A stretch of DNA of 64,000 nucleotides from Corallococcus sp. EGB (GCF_019968905.1 NZ_CP079946.1:2046001-2110000), one strand, 5' to 3'; numbered from the stretch's first letter, positions 50,218-59,231 are shown. The notes: generated from the letters alone by a model not told the origin. Program-made: numbers and translations.

Positions 50218-51198
50218 ATGATCAAGCCCACGGCCCTCTCGTCCTCCATGCTGCGCCCGAACGCGGCTCCGGCGTCTGCCATCAACCCGAAGCAGCAGCT
50301 CTCCGCGGGGCCCGTCCAGGCCAGCCCCCAGCAGGGCCTGCGGGGCAAGCTGGAGCAGGGCTTCAGCATGGTGGACTCCTTCGAGCCCGCCGCCATCATC
50401 AACCGGCACCAGCCCCGCACCCCGGCGCTCCAGGCGCCGGCTCCGGCGCCCCAGTCCTCCGGCTCCGGCGTGCCGAGCGCCAATGACCGGCGGCCGGCCG
50501 GTGACACCCGCTCCGCGGCGCAGATCGTCGACGACACCCCGGTGCTCAAGAAGCTGGGCCGCCAGAAGGACATCAAGTTCGATCAGCTGTGCAAGCAGAC
50601 GGGGGTCGACCCCAAGCTCGACCTGAAGGACCCGAAGCAGAACGCCGACGCCGTCTACCGCATGGCCAAGGTGCTGGAGTTCATCGACAGCGCCAAGGCC
50701 TCCACCGGCGGGGACCGCTCGAACAAGGTCCAGGACGGCGTGGGCGACGGCAACATCGAGGGCCTCACCAAGGACGGCGACGCGCGGCACGGCACCGAGG
50801 CCGGCATGCTCAAGGACTTCGCCGAGAAGGGCTACTCCTCCCTGGGCGAGCACCAGCTGCCGACGACGAAGGACACCCACGTCAAGGCGGACGGCAGCAA
50901 CAAGGACAACTTCCAGTGGTTCGCGGGCGAGGCGGGCAAGGCCCTGTGGTTCCTGCCCGGAGTCAGCAACGTCCTGACCGGGATTGGCAACTCGGAGGGG
51001 GGCTTCAAGGGCGTGCTGGAGGGCGCCGCGACCGGCTACCTCAACACCCTGAAGGGCGCCGCGGAGGGCGTCATCGGCTCCATCACGAAGGGCCGCGCCA
51101 ACCCGGCCGGCATGATCTTCGGCGGCGTCATGGGCGCGCTGGGCAACACCGAGGCCGCTCCGCAGCCCGTGAAGGACATCGCCAACCTGCTGGCCTGA
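50218..51198 (+). CDS. Low-complexity hypothetical protein, Gly-rich C-terminus
   Basis: 326 residues. ATG 50218 follows AGGTGA. A disordered Ala/Pro/Gln/Ser-rich first third (PALQAPAPAPQSSGSG) is followed by a folded middle (VLKKLGRQKDIKFDQLCKQT, NADAVYRMAKVLEFIDSAKA), an acidic DG-rich stretch (DGVGDGNIEGLTKDGDARHG) that resembles a calcium-binding loop without matching EF-hand fully, and an amphipathic Gly/Ala-rich C-terminus (LEGAATGYLNTLKGAAEGVI). No classical signal peptide. The make-up resembles secreted effectors or structural proteins rather than enzymes. Family unknown. The next gene is a similar size and composition. Confidence 0.6.
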   Translation: MIKPTALSSSMLRPNAAPASAINPKQQLSAGPVQASPQQGLRGKLEQGFSMVDSFEPAAIINRHQPRTPALQAPAPAPQSSGSGVPSANDRRPAGDTRSAAQIVDDTPVLKKLGRQKDIKFDQLCKQTGVDPKLDLKDPKQNADAVYRMAKVLEFIDSAKASTGGDRSNKVQDGVGDGNIEGLTKDGDARHGTEAGMLKDFAEKGYSSLGEHQLPTTKDTHVKADGSNKDNFQWFAGEAGKALWFLPGVSNVLTGIGNSEGGFKGVLEGAATGYLNTLKGAAEGVIGSITKGRANPAGMIFGGVMGALGNTEAAPQPVKDIANLLA

Positions 51199-51388
51199 TG
51201 ACCGCGGTCCTCCGGCTGATGACGGCAGTCATCAGCCCGCTGCCCCCTGCCGTGAAGCCGCATCCGCCAACCCCTTGAAACCACGGGCGGGCTTTGGCCC
51301 CACCGTTCGACAGGCGCAGGGCATGGCGGATGCAATTGGTCAGAGCATCATTGCCCCCCACCCCCTTCGCCCTACTAAGGTTCCCGCC

Positions 51389-52564
51389 ATGGCCCGTCGC
51401 ATCGGTTCGACCCCCTCCCGCTCCTCCACCCTCCCGACCTCCTCGACGTCTCAGCCCAAGCCGCCGGCGCGCGCGTCGACGCTCCCCGCCTCGACGACGG
51501 CCGCGAAGCCCCCGGCGACGATGACCGCGAAGCCCCCGGCGACGACGACCGCGGCGACGACCGCGAAGCCCCCGGCGGCGACCCCCTCCGCGACCACGTC
51601 GACGCCGCCGAAGCACGCGGGTGCTCCCGAGGGCGCGCCCTCGTACACCCCCTGGGAGACGACCACGGGCCAGGGCTCGGACGTGTCGGTGAGCGGCGGT
51701 GACAACAAGCTCAAGGCGCCCCCGGCCGCGAAGCAGACCATGTTCATCGACAAGCCGGCCACGCCCTACCAGAAGGACACCTTCGGCGGTGGCCGGCTGA
51801 GTGCCAACATGGGCTCGGTGCAGGCCTCCACCACGAGCCACAGCGGCGGTGGCGTGCACCACTACTCGGCCCAGGCCGAGGTCCAGGGCCCCAACGCCTC
51901 CTTCGAGATGCAGAAGGCGCACGCGGGCCGGTTGGGCGTGTCGAGCGTGCAGGTCACCGGCGAGGCCAACAGCTTCAAGGCGCAGGCCCAGGCCGGAGTG
52001 TCGGCCGACACGAACTCGCACGCCTACACCGCCGCGCTGACGGCCAAGGTGGAGACGGGCGTGGGCGTCACGGCGAGCGCGAGCCACGACTTCAACCAGC
52101 ACGTGGGCGGCTTCGTGAAGGGCGAGGCGAAGGCCTCCGCCACCGCCTTCGCGGAGGCCGTGGCCACGGTGGACCCGAAGACGGCCACGGCGATGGTCTC
52201 CGGCCAGGTGGGCGCGGGCGCCACGGCGGGCGTGTACGGCACGGCGGGCGGCCACGTGGGCCGCGTGCACGGCTCGGTCACCGCGGGCGCGGTGGCGGGC
52301 GCGTCGGCCCAGGCGGGCGGGAAGTTCGGCATCGAGAACGGCTTCCTCAAGCACTCCGCGGACGTGAACACGGCCGTGGGCGTGGGCACCCACGTGAAGA
52401 CGGACGTGGCGGTGGACCTGCGTCACCACATCAAGCCGGGCATCGCATCGGGCCTGCGCCCCGCGCTCGGCGCCGCGATGGGCGTGCCCGCCCCCGCCAT
52501 CGCCATCGAGCCCGAGAAGTCGAGCGTCCAGAAGCTCATCGCCAAGGCCTTCGGCAAGGAGTGA
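51389..52564 (+). CDS. Low-complexity hypothetical protein with Ala/Gly beta-repeat body
   Basis: 391 residues from ATG 51389. The first ~80 are Thr/Pro/Ala/Lys low complexity with AKPPATTTA-type repeats. The rest is a regular Ala/Gly/Val/Ser/His alternation (AEVQGPNASFEMQKAHAGRL, FVKGEAKASATAFAEAVATV, GVYGTAGGHVGRVHGSVTAG), as in beta-solenoid or amphipathic-sheet proteins. It ends in KKLIAKAFGKE-like basic helix (VQKLIAKAFGKE). No signal peptide and no known catalytic motif. It shares size, position and lack of signal with the gene just upstream, so a common secretion or assembly role is possible. A terminator hairpin follows. Confidence 0.6.
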   Translation: MARRIGSTPSRSSTLPTSSTSQPKPPARASTLPASTTAAKPPATMTAKPPATTTAATTAKPPAATPSATTSTPPKHAGAPEGAPSYTPWETTTGQGSDVSVSGGDNKLKAPPAAKQTMFIDKPATPYQKDTFGGGRLSANMGSVQASTTSHSGGGVHHYSAQAEVQGPNASFEMQKAHAGRLGVSSVQVTGEANSFKAQAQAGVSADTNSHAYTAALTAKVETGVGVTASASHDFNQHVGGFVKGEAKASATAFAEAVATVDPKTATAMVSGQVGAGATAGVYGTAGGHVGRVHGSVTAGAVAGASAQAGGKFGIENGFLKHSADVNTAVGVGTHVKTDVAVDLRHHIKPGIASGLRPALGAAMGVPAPAIAIEPEKSSVQKLIAKAFGKE

Positions 52565-52576
52565 TTCGCGGCGGGT

Positions 52577-52600
52577 GCCCCTTCCTCGTGGGGAAGGGGC
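52577..52600 (+). terminator. Hairpin terminator after low-complexity gene pair
   Basis: GCCCCTTCC (52577-52585) pairs perfectly with GGAAGGGGC (52592-52600) around a 6-base loop, 13 bases after the stop at 52564. No T run follows. Confidence 0.6.
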
Positions 52601-52677
52601 GCGCGGCGCGCCCTACGCTTTTGAGCGCGGGGTTCCTGGTGTCGTCATGGGCCACCTCATAGGAGGCTGGCCCTCCC

Positions 52678-53226
52678 ATGACGACCTCCCTTCTTCGAAC
52701 CCTCCTCGTCGGTGCTTCCCTCCTCCAGGCGCTCTCCGCGTGTGCCACGGGCCCGCGGCGGCACGAGCCGCCGCTTGCGGTCCCTCCCGCGGCCGAGTTG
52801 ACCGAGGCCCTGAAGCCCTTCGCCTTCCTGCTGGGGACCTGGGACGCGGCGGGCGGCGGTACGCCGGGTGCGTCCGCGGGAACCTTCACGTTCCAGCCGG
52901 ATGTGCAGGGGCATGTGCTGCTCCGCCGGAACGAGTCCTCCACGCCGGGTGGGCGGCATGAGGACCTGATGGTCCTCTTTTCGGGAGCGCCGGGGGCGGT
53001 GCGCGCGAGCTACTTCGACAACGAAGGGCACGTCCTCCAGTACTCGGCCCGCGCGGAGGGCTCGCCGGCGAGCGCCGAGTTCGTCACCGATGGGGCGCCT
53101 GGCACGCCCCGGTTCCGCCTGTCGTATCGGCTGAACGCCGGCGGCACGCTCAACGTCAAGTTCGAGATCGCCCCTCCCGGTTCCGACTTCCGGACCTACC
53201 TCGAGGGGACGGCCCGGCGGAGATAG
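52678..53226 (+). CDS. DUF1579-like lipoprotein
   Basis: 182 residues. Lipoprotein signal LLVGASLLQALSACATG. The mature part begins LKPFAFLLGTWDAAGGG, the usual opening of DUF1579/THAP4-like beta-barrel proteins, and continues with regular antiparallel strands (AGTFTFQPDVQGHVLLRRNE, RFRLSYRLNAGGTLNVKFEI). Proteins with this nitrobindin-like barrel are about this size; ligand and role are unknown. It should be attached to a membrane by its lipid. Stand-alone gene between two other exported proteins. Confidence 0.8.
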   Translation: MTTSLLRTLLVGASLLQALSACATGPRRHEPPLAVPPAAELTEALKPFAFLLGTWDAAGGGTPGASAGTFTFQPDVQGHVLLRRNESSTPGGRHEDLMVLFSGAPGAVRASYFDNEGHVLQYSARAEGSPASAEFVTDGAPGTPRFRLSYRLNAGGTLNVKFEIAPPGSDFRTYLEGTARRR

Positions 53227-53307
53227 GCAGGCCCTGGGACTCCCGGGTTTTCAATCCGCCGTGCTGGGGTGTGTGACGGACAGTCGCAGCCATTTACACT
53301 CTCCGGC

Positions 53308-54729
53308 ATGTCACGATGGCTCATCGCGCTGCTGCTGCTTTCGGGGTGTACGGAGTCCGTCTCGCCGTCCGACGCGGGCGTTTCCAGCGACGCGGGCACA
53401 CGCGACGCCGGCTCCTCCTTCGATGCGGGCGTGCGCGACGCGGGCGTCTCTCTGGGCTGGGGGCAGGGCACGGAGGTGGGCACGGTCGTCAATGACGTGT
53501 GGACACCCGGGCGCGACAGCGACGGCCGTGTGAACGAAGCGAGCTGGGCGCTGGTGCCGCACGGCCGGTGGGTGAGCATCGCGGGCACGAACCTCGACGT
53601 CCTGGCGGCGCAGGTGCAGACCGCCATGCCCGGGTGGCGGGATTACGGCAGCCAGGGCTGGGGCGGCGTCACGGAGGCGTGGAACGCGCCGGCCTTCGAC
53701 CTCGCCGGTCGCCGGCTGTGGCGTCACGGCGGCGGCCATGGCGACTCGAGCAACAACGGCATCTATCGCTTCGACCTCGACTCGATGCGCTGGTCGATTG
53801 AGCACATGCCGAGCGACTCCCGGCTCTGGAGTCAGGCGTACCGCCAGTCAGGCACCTTCGCGGGCTGTCCCGAGTCGGCCGCGGCCTACAGCGCCGAGGT
53901 CGACGCGGGCACCTGGGCGCAGCGCGACCACTGGTACTACGACGAGCTCTATTGGGACCGCACCGAAAGCAACCCCATGGGCAACCCCACGGCGCGGCAC
54001 GTCTACGACGGCTTCCTCTACGTGCCCGAGAGCAACGAGCTGGTGGTCGCCTGCCGCCGGCTGTGGCGGTACTCGCTCGAGAGCCACCAGTGGACCCTCA
54101 AGACGCACCCGCGCGCGAACGGTGACGAATATGCCCTCACGGAGGACGTCATCGCGGTGCTCGACCACGAGTCGAAGCTGGTGATTGGCTCCTGCGGTTC
54201 CGGGGGGCCCTTCGCTGCTGACTACGACCTGCGCACCAACGCCTGGCTTGCCCCGCGCGCGAGCTGGGGGAGCTGGGATTGGACAGGCGCTGCCTACACG
54301 CAGGATGGCGACGTCGTGACCCTCTTCATGCCGCCAAATAGCTCCGGGGACTATGCCTCGCCCGGCCGCTGGCAGCGCTACGACGTGGCCACGCACAGCG
54401 TGCTCGCGTCGGGTTCGACGTGGAACTACGAGGGCGGCCTGTCGCTCGCGTCGTTTCCCGACACCCATCACGCAACCGACGGTCACGGCATGGTCTACGT
54501 GCCCACGGAGGGCGTCTACTGGGTGTACACGAAGCTCAACAGCGGCATGAGCTGGCTGGAGCTCGACCTCAAGACGACGCCCGCGACGCTGCGTCCGAAG
54601 ACCTTCGCCAACGCCGCGCCCGTCTTGCAAAGCGGCATCGCGAGGCGCCGGGCCATCTACTTCCCCAGCCTCGACGCCATCGTATGGATGAGCCCCGCGA
54701 ACCAGGACGTGCTTGTCTTCCGGCTGTGA
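53308..54729 (+). CDS. Secreted lipoprotein, Kelch-like beta-propeller
   Basis: 473 residues from ATG 53308. Lipobox LLLLSGC followed by a Ser/Asp/Ala/Gly spacer with three DAG repeats, typical of myxobacterial surface lipoproteins. The body consists of propeller-like repeats ending in x-x-RYD or RFDLDSMRW (NNGIYRFDLDSMRWSIEHMP, FLYVPESNELVVACRRLWRY, RWQRYDVATHSVLASGS). Such propellers bind glycans or proteins, and some are galactose-oxidase-like, but no catalytic residues are recognisable. A perfect 11-bp hairpin follows. Confidence 0.75.
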   Translation: MSRWLIALLLLSGCTESVSPSDAGVSSDAGTRDAGSSFDAGVRDAGVSLGWGQGTEVGTVVNDVWTPGRDSDGRVNEASWALVPHGRWVSIAGTNLDVLAAQVQTAMPGWRDYGSQGWGGVTEAWNAPAFDLAGRRLWRHGGGHGDSSNNGIYRFDLDSMRWSIEHMPSDSRLWSQAYRQSGTFAGCPESAAAYSAEVDAGTWAQRDHWYYDELYWDRTESNPMGNPTARHVYDGFLYVPESNELVVACRRLWRYSLESHQWTLKTHPRANGDEYALTEDVIAVLDHESKLVIGSCGSGGPFAADYDLRTNAWLAPRASWGSWDWTGAAYTQDGDVVTLFMPPNSSGDYASPGRWQRYDVATHSVLASGSTWNYEGGLSLASFPDTHHATDGHGMVYVPTEGVYWVYTKLNSGMSWLELDLKTTPATLRPKTFANAAPVLQSGIARRRAIYFPSLDAIVWMSPANQDVLVFRL

Positions 54730-54742
54730 GGGATTGCCCACC

Positions 54743-54773
54743 AGGCGCTGGACGTCCAGTGCGTCCAGCGCCT
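54743..54773 (+). terminator. Perfect hairpin after propeller lipoprotein gene
   Basis: AGGCGCTGGAC (54743-54753) pairs perfectly with GTCCAGCGCCT (54763-54773) around a 9-base loop, 14 bases after the stop and 26 bases before the end of the convergent small-protein gene. Probably a bidirectional terminator. Confidence 0.65.
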
Positions 54774-54799
54774 GTGTGTGACGTCAACCGGGACGAGGC

Positions 54800-55063
54800 T
54801 TAGTTACAGGGTGCGCCGCAGACGCCGGCCCCGCGGGCCTGACATGCGGCCGTGTTGGTGCAGAACAGGCCATCTCCCGTGCAGCAGCCGAGCAGTCGCG
54901 AGGGCTCTTCCGACATGCCGTCCGGAACCGCGCTGCTGGGGGCGGTGGAGACGAGCACTTCATTCGATACGGGTTCGCTCGGGGTGAGCTGAGAAGCGGA
55001 ACCCGCCATTCCCACCACGAAGGCAAAACTCAGGGCGACTCCGGAAACAAGCATCCGCAGCAT
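54800..55063 (-). CDS. Small secreted Cys-rich protein
   Basis: 87 residues. A clear signal peptide (LVSGVALSFAFVVGMAGSAS) leads to a mature part of about 60 residues ending in a compact cluster of six Cys: LLGCCTGDGLFCTNTAACQA and GVCGAPCN. Small disulfide-rich secreted proteins of this type are common in myxobacteria and mostly unstudied. The pattern suggests a stable extracellular mini-protein or a precursor trimmed after export. No protease or transporter gene is adjacent. Upstream 180 bases hold no other gene. Confidence 0.7.
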   Translation of the reverse strand: MLRMLVSGVALSFAFVVGMAGSASQLTPSEPVSNEVLVSTAPSSAVPDGMSEEPSRLLGCCTGDGLFCTNTAACQARGAGVCGAPCN

Positions 55064-55244
55064 CTGGCGCTCCTTGGGTTGAGAGGCATTGAGGACGTTA
55101 CTCTCAGTGTGGCTTCAATCCAAGACGCCCTGGCGGGCAGTTGGGACGATTGGGTGTGGATGTATTTTAATGGGCGGAGTGGATGGTGCGCCTGGCATGG
55201 CTGTGACATCGATGACCTGCTGGGTGAGCGTCTCGACGCTCGTG

Positions 55245-55997
55245 TCAGGTCTTCCCGTAGCGGCGGAGTGCCTCCTCGAATTCGATCCGGCGTGCGCGCA
55301 GCAGTCCTCCCTTGAGGGGCTCTGCGCCGTCGACATCCACGTAGTCGAGCTTCCAGGCGAAGCCGAGCGCAGGGTCGATCCGGTCGACGATGAGGTCGAA
55401 GGTGTAGGCCGGGCCCTTCGTGGCCACCAGCCAATGCACGTTGTCGTGCTGGTCCGAGATGCTGGAGAGATCCCCTGGTCCGGACACGCGGTCGATGCTC
55501 GGGCGCAGCACCAGGTGCTCGGGCTGGCTCTCGACCCGTTCGAAGTGGCGCAGGTGGAACTCTCCAGCGAGCACCACGTGCATGGACACCATGTTCTGAT
55601 GTCCGTGAGGCACGATGGCCCGGCCTTGAGCCAGCCCGAAGAGCTTCGTGCCGAAGACGCGCGGCAGCCCTTCAATCCTGGGCAACGGCGCGGACATGGC
55701 GCCAGCCCGGTCATCCGGCAGCTCGATCCCCGGCTTCAGCCGGTCCGCGTCGATGGCCCGGAGCAACTCGGACAGAGGGACGCGGGCAAAGAGCGCCTCG
55801 ACCTGCTGCTGCCACTCCCGTGGCTCCAACTTCCGGTCATGGACATCCGAACAGAGCTGATGCGTGCGGGTGAGCCACGCCTGGACCTCCTTACGCACGG
55901 GCCCCGCGAGCGCGTCCTTCCGCAGGAGTGTTTGGACCAGCGCAAAGCCTGCCAGCGCCTGTAGCAGGACCTCTCGCCGTGTAGCGACCTGACCCAT
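55245..55997 (-). CDS. Tat-exported cupin-like hypothetical protein
   Basis: 250 residues. The N-terminus TRREVLLQALAGFALVQTLL resembles a twin-arginine signal, so the protein is probably exported folded. The middle and end (VPHGHQNMVSMHVVLAGEFH, LRHFERV, and SDQHDNVHWLVATKGPAYTF) have a His-rich double-stranded beta-helix pattern like cysteine-dioxygenase-type cupins, suggesting a metal centre. The first ~100 residues after the signal are helical and unassigned. Its substrate is unknown. It lies between the small Cys-rich gene and the beta-propeller gene, all on the minus strand. Confidence 0.65.
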   Translation of the reverse strand: MGQVATRREVLLQALAGFALVQTLLRKDALAGPVRKEVQAWLTRTHQLCSDVHDRKLEPREWQQQVEALFARVPLSELLRAIDADRLKPGIELPDDRAGAMSAPLPRIEGLPRVFGTKLFGLAQGRAIVPHGHQNMVSMHVVLAGEFHLRHFERVESQPEHLVLRPSIDRVSGPGDLSSISDQHDNVHWLVATKGPAYTFDLIVDRIDPALGFAWKLDYVDVDGAEPLKGGLLRARRIEFEEALRRYGKT

Positions 55998-56237
55998 GGT
56001 GTCTTCCTTGAGCTTGGGTGACTTGCCCGGTGATTCGAAGGGCGAGGTCCACGTGGGGCCTCAAGGAGAGCAGGCCGCGTGCCAGCCTTCTGCGCTGGCG
56101 TGTCCGACGCAATGTTCCGATTCCAGGTGCCCGCATGCGGTCGAGCAGCCACAGGTGTGGCTGGGAGGCGAACGCGCCCTCCCCGTGGAGCCGCAGGGAA
56201 GGGCGCTGCCTGGAGTCGTCAGGACTCCCGCGTCGAA

Positions 56238-57506
56238 TCAGAAGCGGACGAGGAAGGCGTCGTTGCCGCCGGCGCTGGTGTTGCCGCCGAGGCTGCCAGC
56301 CGTCTGCCCGGTGACGTAGGTGTTACCGGCGGCGTCCACGGCCACGCCGCGAGCGATGTCCTGGCGCGGGGTGGCCAGGGTCTGCGTGCCCAGCTGCGTG
56401 CCGAGCGCGTCGTAGCGGGTGAGGAAGGCATCGCTGGCGCCCGCATACGGGATGCCGGCGATCCCGCCGGTGTAGCCGACCACCTGCACGACATTGTCCG
56501 AGGTGACGGCGACGCCAAACGCGTAGTCGGGCTGAGCGCCTCCGAACAGGCGGCTCCAGTCGCGGTTGCCCGCGCTGTCATAGCGGGCGAGCAGCACGTC
56601 GATGGTGCCGTTGTTGGTGTTGCCATCCAGGCTGCCGAACGTATCGCCAGCGATGTAGACGGCGCCGTCCGGACCCACGGCGACGCTCTTCGCGTCATCG
56701 AGCTCGCCCGCGTCGATCTGCCGGACCCACTGCTGGACGCCGAGGATGTTCAGCTTGAGCAGGAAGATGTCGCTGCTCACCGGCGGGGTGGTGCCGTCGA
56801 TGCTGCCGAAGGTGTTCCCGACGATGTAGACCTCATGCGACGGCGTGACGGCGATACCGCGCGCGATGTCGCTGTTGCCGGTGCCGTATTGCTGGAGCCA
56901 GTACGGGTTGCCCCCCGTGTCGTAGAGCGCGGCGACGATGTCGTAGTTGCCGGGGTTACCGCCGTTGGTGAAGCTGCCGCCGGTGTAGCCGGTGAAATAG
57001 AGGGTGTCGTCCGCGCCGACGACGATGCCCGTGGCGAAGTCATCCATCTGCGTGCCGTTCTGGCGCAGCCACAGGCGGTTGCCGGCGGCGTCGTACTTGG
57101 CGATGAAGAAGTCCATCCCCCCGGCGTTCGTGTAGAAGTCGAAGCCGCCGAAGGTGGTGCCAGCGACGTATGCGTTGCCGTCCGCGTCGGTCGTCACGGC
57201 GGTGGCGCGGTCCGCCCCGGTGGTGCCGAGCTGGCGGACCCACTGGAGGTTGCCGGCGGTGTCATACCGGGCAATGAACGCGTCCTGACCGCCGGCCTTC
57301 GGGTCGGCGCCGAGCTGACTGGTCGTCTGACCCACCACGTAGACGCTGGAGCCAGACACGGCCACGGCGGTGGCCTGCTCATCCAGGTTGGCGCCGAGCT
57401 GGGCCACCCAGGACGGGGACGGGACCTGGGCCTCGGCGACGGAGGGGAGACCCGCGGCGCCAACGACGCCCGCGAAGCCGAACATGCTCAAGAGGAGCTG
57501 CTTCAT
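56238..57506 (-). CDS. SBBP-repeat beta-propeller secreted protein
   Basis: 422 residues. Signal peptide MKQLLLSMFGFAGVVGAAGL... cleaved near AEA. The mature protein is about seven repeats of ~52 residues with the SBBP consensus: DAFIARYDTAGNLQWVRQLG, then TAVTTDADGNAYVAGTT, repeated through to the C-terminal NDAFLVRF. Such repeats form a beta-propeller and occur in secreted or surface proteins of unknown function. ATG 57506 is preferred to 57518 because it gives a better signal start. Probably monocistronic. Confidence 0.88.
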   Translation of the reverse strand: MKQLLLSMFGFAGVVGAAGLPSVAEAQVPSPSWVAQLGANLDEQATAVAVSGSSVYVVGQTTSQLGADPKAGGQDAFIARYDTAGNLQWVRQLGTTGADRATAVTTDADGNAYVAGTTFGGFDFYTNAGGMDFFIAKYDAAGNRLWLRQNGTQMDDFATGIVVGADDTLYFTGYTGGSFTNGGNPGNYDIVAALYDTGGNPYWLQQYGTGNSDIARGIAVTPSHEVYIVGNTFGSIDGTTPPVSSDIFLLKLNILGVQQWVRQIDAGELDDAKSVAVGPDGAVYIAGDTFGSLDGNTNNGTIDVLLARYDSAGNRDWSRLFGGAQPDYAFGVAVTSDNVVQVVGYTGGIAGIPYAGASDAFLTRYDALGTQLGTQTLATPRQDIARGVAVDAAGNTYVTGQTAGSLGGNTSAGGNDAFLVRF

Positions 57507-57647
57507 CACGAACTCCATTTCTCAGTGGGGGGGATGCGAGCCGGGCGGGGGGAGTCCGTCGCCACGGCATCCTTGCAAGACCACGAGAAACGGGGGACGT
57601 GGAAGATGGGTATTAAAAGACACGCATTTGTCGGTGTCTCACGGTGC

Positions 57648-58562
57648 TCAGGTCGTCACGCGACGCTGGCGCACCCAGGTCTCGAAGCTCATGGGCGACA
57701 GGCCGTAGGAACGCGCGATTTCGGGCCGCGCCAGGACCGGGGCGACGTTCATGTATGTCATGCCTTGCGCTACGCCGGGATGCAGGCCGGCCGCGACCGC
57801 CTCTTCAATCGTGGCGGACTGGGCGACGTACTCCTTGCCGTCGACACGCGAGAGGACCTCGGCGATTTGGGGAAGCGTGAGGAGGTCACCCGCGAGCTGC
57901 AGCGTCACTCCATGGAACTTCGAGGGATCGTTGATTGCCGCCGCGGCCGCCTTGCCGATGTCCTCTGGGGCGATCAGCGGAATGGGCGTGTCGGTCCTGA
58001 CCACCGTGAGCAATCGGTGCCCGTCGACGAATCCGGCGGGATCCAGCATCGGGTGATCCATGAAGGTGGAGGGCAGGATGAGGGTCCAGTGCTTGAAGCC
58101 CGCCGTGCGTACGAGGTCGCAGGTGGCGAGCTTGTTCTCCCAGTACACTTCGTGAGACTTCCAGCGCCCCTCCGCCCAGCCCTCGACGTTGCGGTGGTCG
58201 CCGACGCCGGACGTCGCCGTGTGCACGAACGTGTCGACGCCCTCGGCCAGCGCGGCCTCGACGAGGTTCCTCCCTTGCTGGAGCTCCTTGCTGAAGTCGA
58301 TGCCGGCCTCGGAGGCAATCGGTGACTGCATGGAGAAGACCGCCCGAGCCCCGGCGCAGGCGGCGCGCAACGACGCCGGGTCGTCGAGGTCTCCGACGAC
58401 CACCTCGGCGCCAGCCGCCGCGAGCGCCTGGGCGTTCGCCGCCGCTGGATTGCGCACCAGCACGCGGACCGGCGTGTGGCCGCCAGCCAACAGTGCCCGG
58501 GCGGTGGCGCCCCCCTGCCGCCCTGTGGCAGCCGTGACGAGAACGGGAGTGGTGCGACGCAT
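57648..58562 (-). CDS. NmrA-like NAD(P)-binding protein
   Basis: 304 residues. Rossmann motif VTAATGRQGGATARALLAGG, GDLDDPASLRAACAGARAVF and the atypical SDR pattern of NmrA/HSCARG proteins, without the YxxxK catalytic pair in its usual place. These act as NADP(H)-sensing regulators or as isoflavone-reductase-like enzymes. ATG 58562 has AAGGAG eight bases upstream. It is divergent from the TetR gene at 58668, with two GC-rich dyads in the gap, so it is probably the TetR target. Confidence 0.88.
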   Translation of the reverse strand: MRRTTPVLVTAATGRQGGATARALLAGGHTPVRVLVRNPAAANAQALAAAGAEVVVGDLDDPASLRAACAGARAVFSMQSPIASEAGIDFSKELQQGRNLVEAALAEGVDTFVHTATSGVGDHRNVEGWAEGRWKSHEVYWENKLATCDLVRTAGFKHWTLILPSTFMDHPMLDPAGFVDGHRLLTVVRTDTPIPLIAPEDIGKAAAAAINDPSKFHGVTLQLAGDLLTLPQIAEVLSRVDGKEYVAQSATIEEAVAAGLHPGVAQGMTYMNVAPVLARPEIARSYGLSPMSFETWVRQRRVTT

Positions 58563-58579
58563 CGGCAGCTCCTTGGTAA

Positions 58580-58629
58580 GTGGGGGACCCCACCGTTTAT
58601 TTTCGTGGTTAGATATGGGGGAGGCCCCC
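58580..58629. promoter_or_regulatory. Two dyads in the NmrA/TetR divergent promoter region
   Basis: GTGGGG-GA-CCCCAC (58580-58593) is a perfect 6-bp dyad; GGGGG-AGG-CCCCC (58617-58629) is a second. They flank an AT-rich stretch (58595-58616) that probably holds the promoters. Their similarity and position fit paired TetR operators. Confidence 0.5.
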
Positions 58630-58667
58630 GTTTGTCAAAAGAACCGTCTGTTGGGGAGAAGCGCGCC

Positions 58668-59231
58668 GTGGAGCAAGGGAAGCCGTTGCGAGCGGATGGA
58701 CGACGCAACCGGGAGCGGATTGTCGAGGTCGCCGCGGAGCTGGTCGCCCGGGATGGCGCGCAGGTATCGCTGGAGGAGATTGCACGGCGGGCGGGGGTCG
58801 GCTCGGCGACGCTGCACCGGCACTTCCCGTCGCGGCAGTCACTGCTGGAAGTGATCTTTCGCGATGGCGTCGCGCAGCTGTGCGCGCGGGCGGCCGCGCA
58901 GCCGGGCAAGGATCCCGCCGGTGAGTTGGCGTCGTGGCTCGAGGAGGTGACGGTCTACACCGCGACCCACCGAGGGCTTGCCGCCGCGCTGCTGGCCGGC
59001 CCGGAGGGCCTCTCCGCCGAGGACATCTGCTGCACCGACATGCTGCTCGACGTGATGAACGCCCTGGTCGTCAGGGCGTCTTCGGCGGGCGCGCTTCACT
59101 CCGGTGCCACACCGGAGGACCTGATGATGCTGGCGAACGCGATTGCAGTCGCCAACGAAAACGACCCGCACTCCGCGCGCCGGGTGCTCCGCCTGGCGCT
59201 CAATGGCATACGGCCCTCGGGGACCTCATGA
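58668..59231 (+). CDS. TetR family transcriptional regulator
   Basis: 187 residues from GTG 58668, preceded by GGGGAGAAG; TTG 58632 is an in-frame alternative. The helix-turn-helix is canonical (RIVEVAAELVARDGAQVSLE, IARRAGVGSATLHRHFPSRQ). The C-terminal domain belongs to the TetR_C group that follows small-molecule sensors (VTVYTATHRGLAAALLAGPE). It very likely represses the divergent NmrA-like gene and itself through the dyads between them. Confidence 0.92.
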   Translation: MEQGKPLRADGRRNRERIVEVAAELVARDGAQVSLEEIARRAGVGSATLHRHFPSRQSLLEVIFRDGVAQLCARAAAQPGKDPAGELASWLEEVTVYTATHRGLAAALLAGPEGLSAEDICCTDMLLDVMNALVVRASSAGALHSGATPEDLMMLANAIAVANENDPHSARRVLRLALNGIRPSGTS

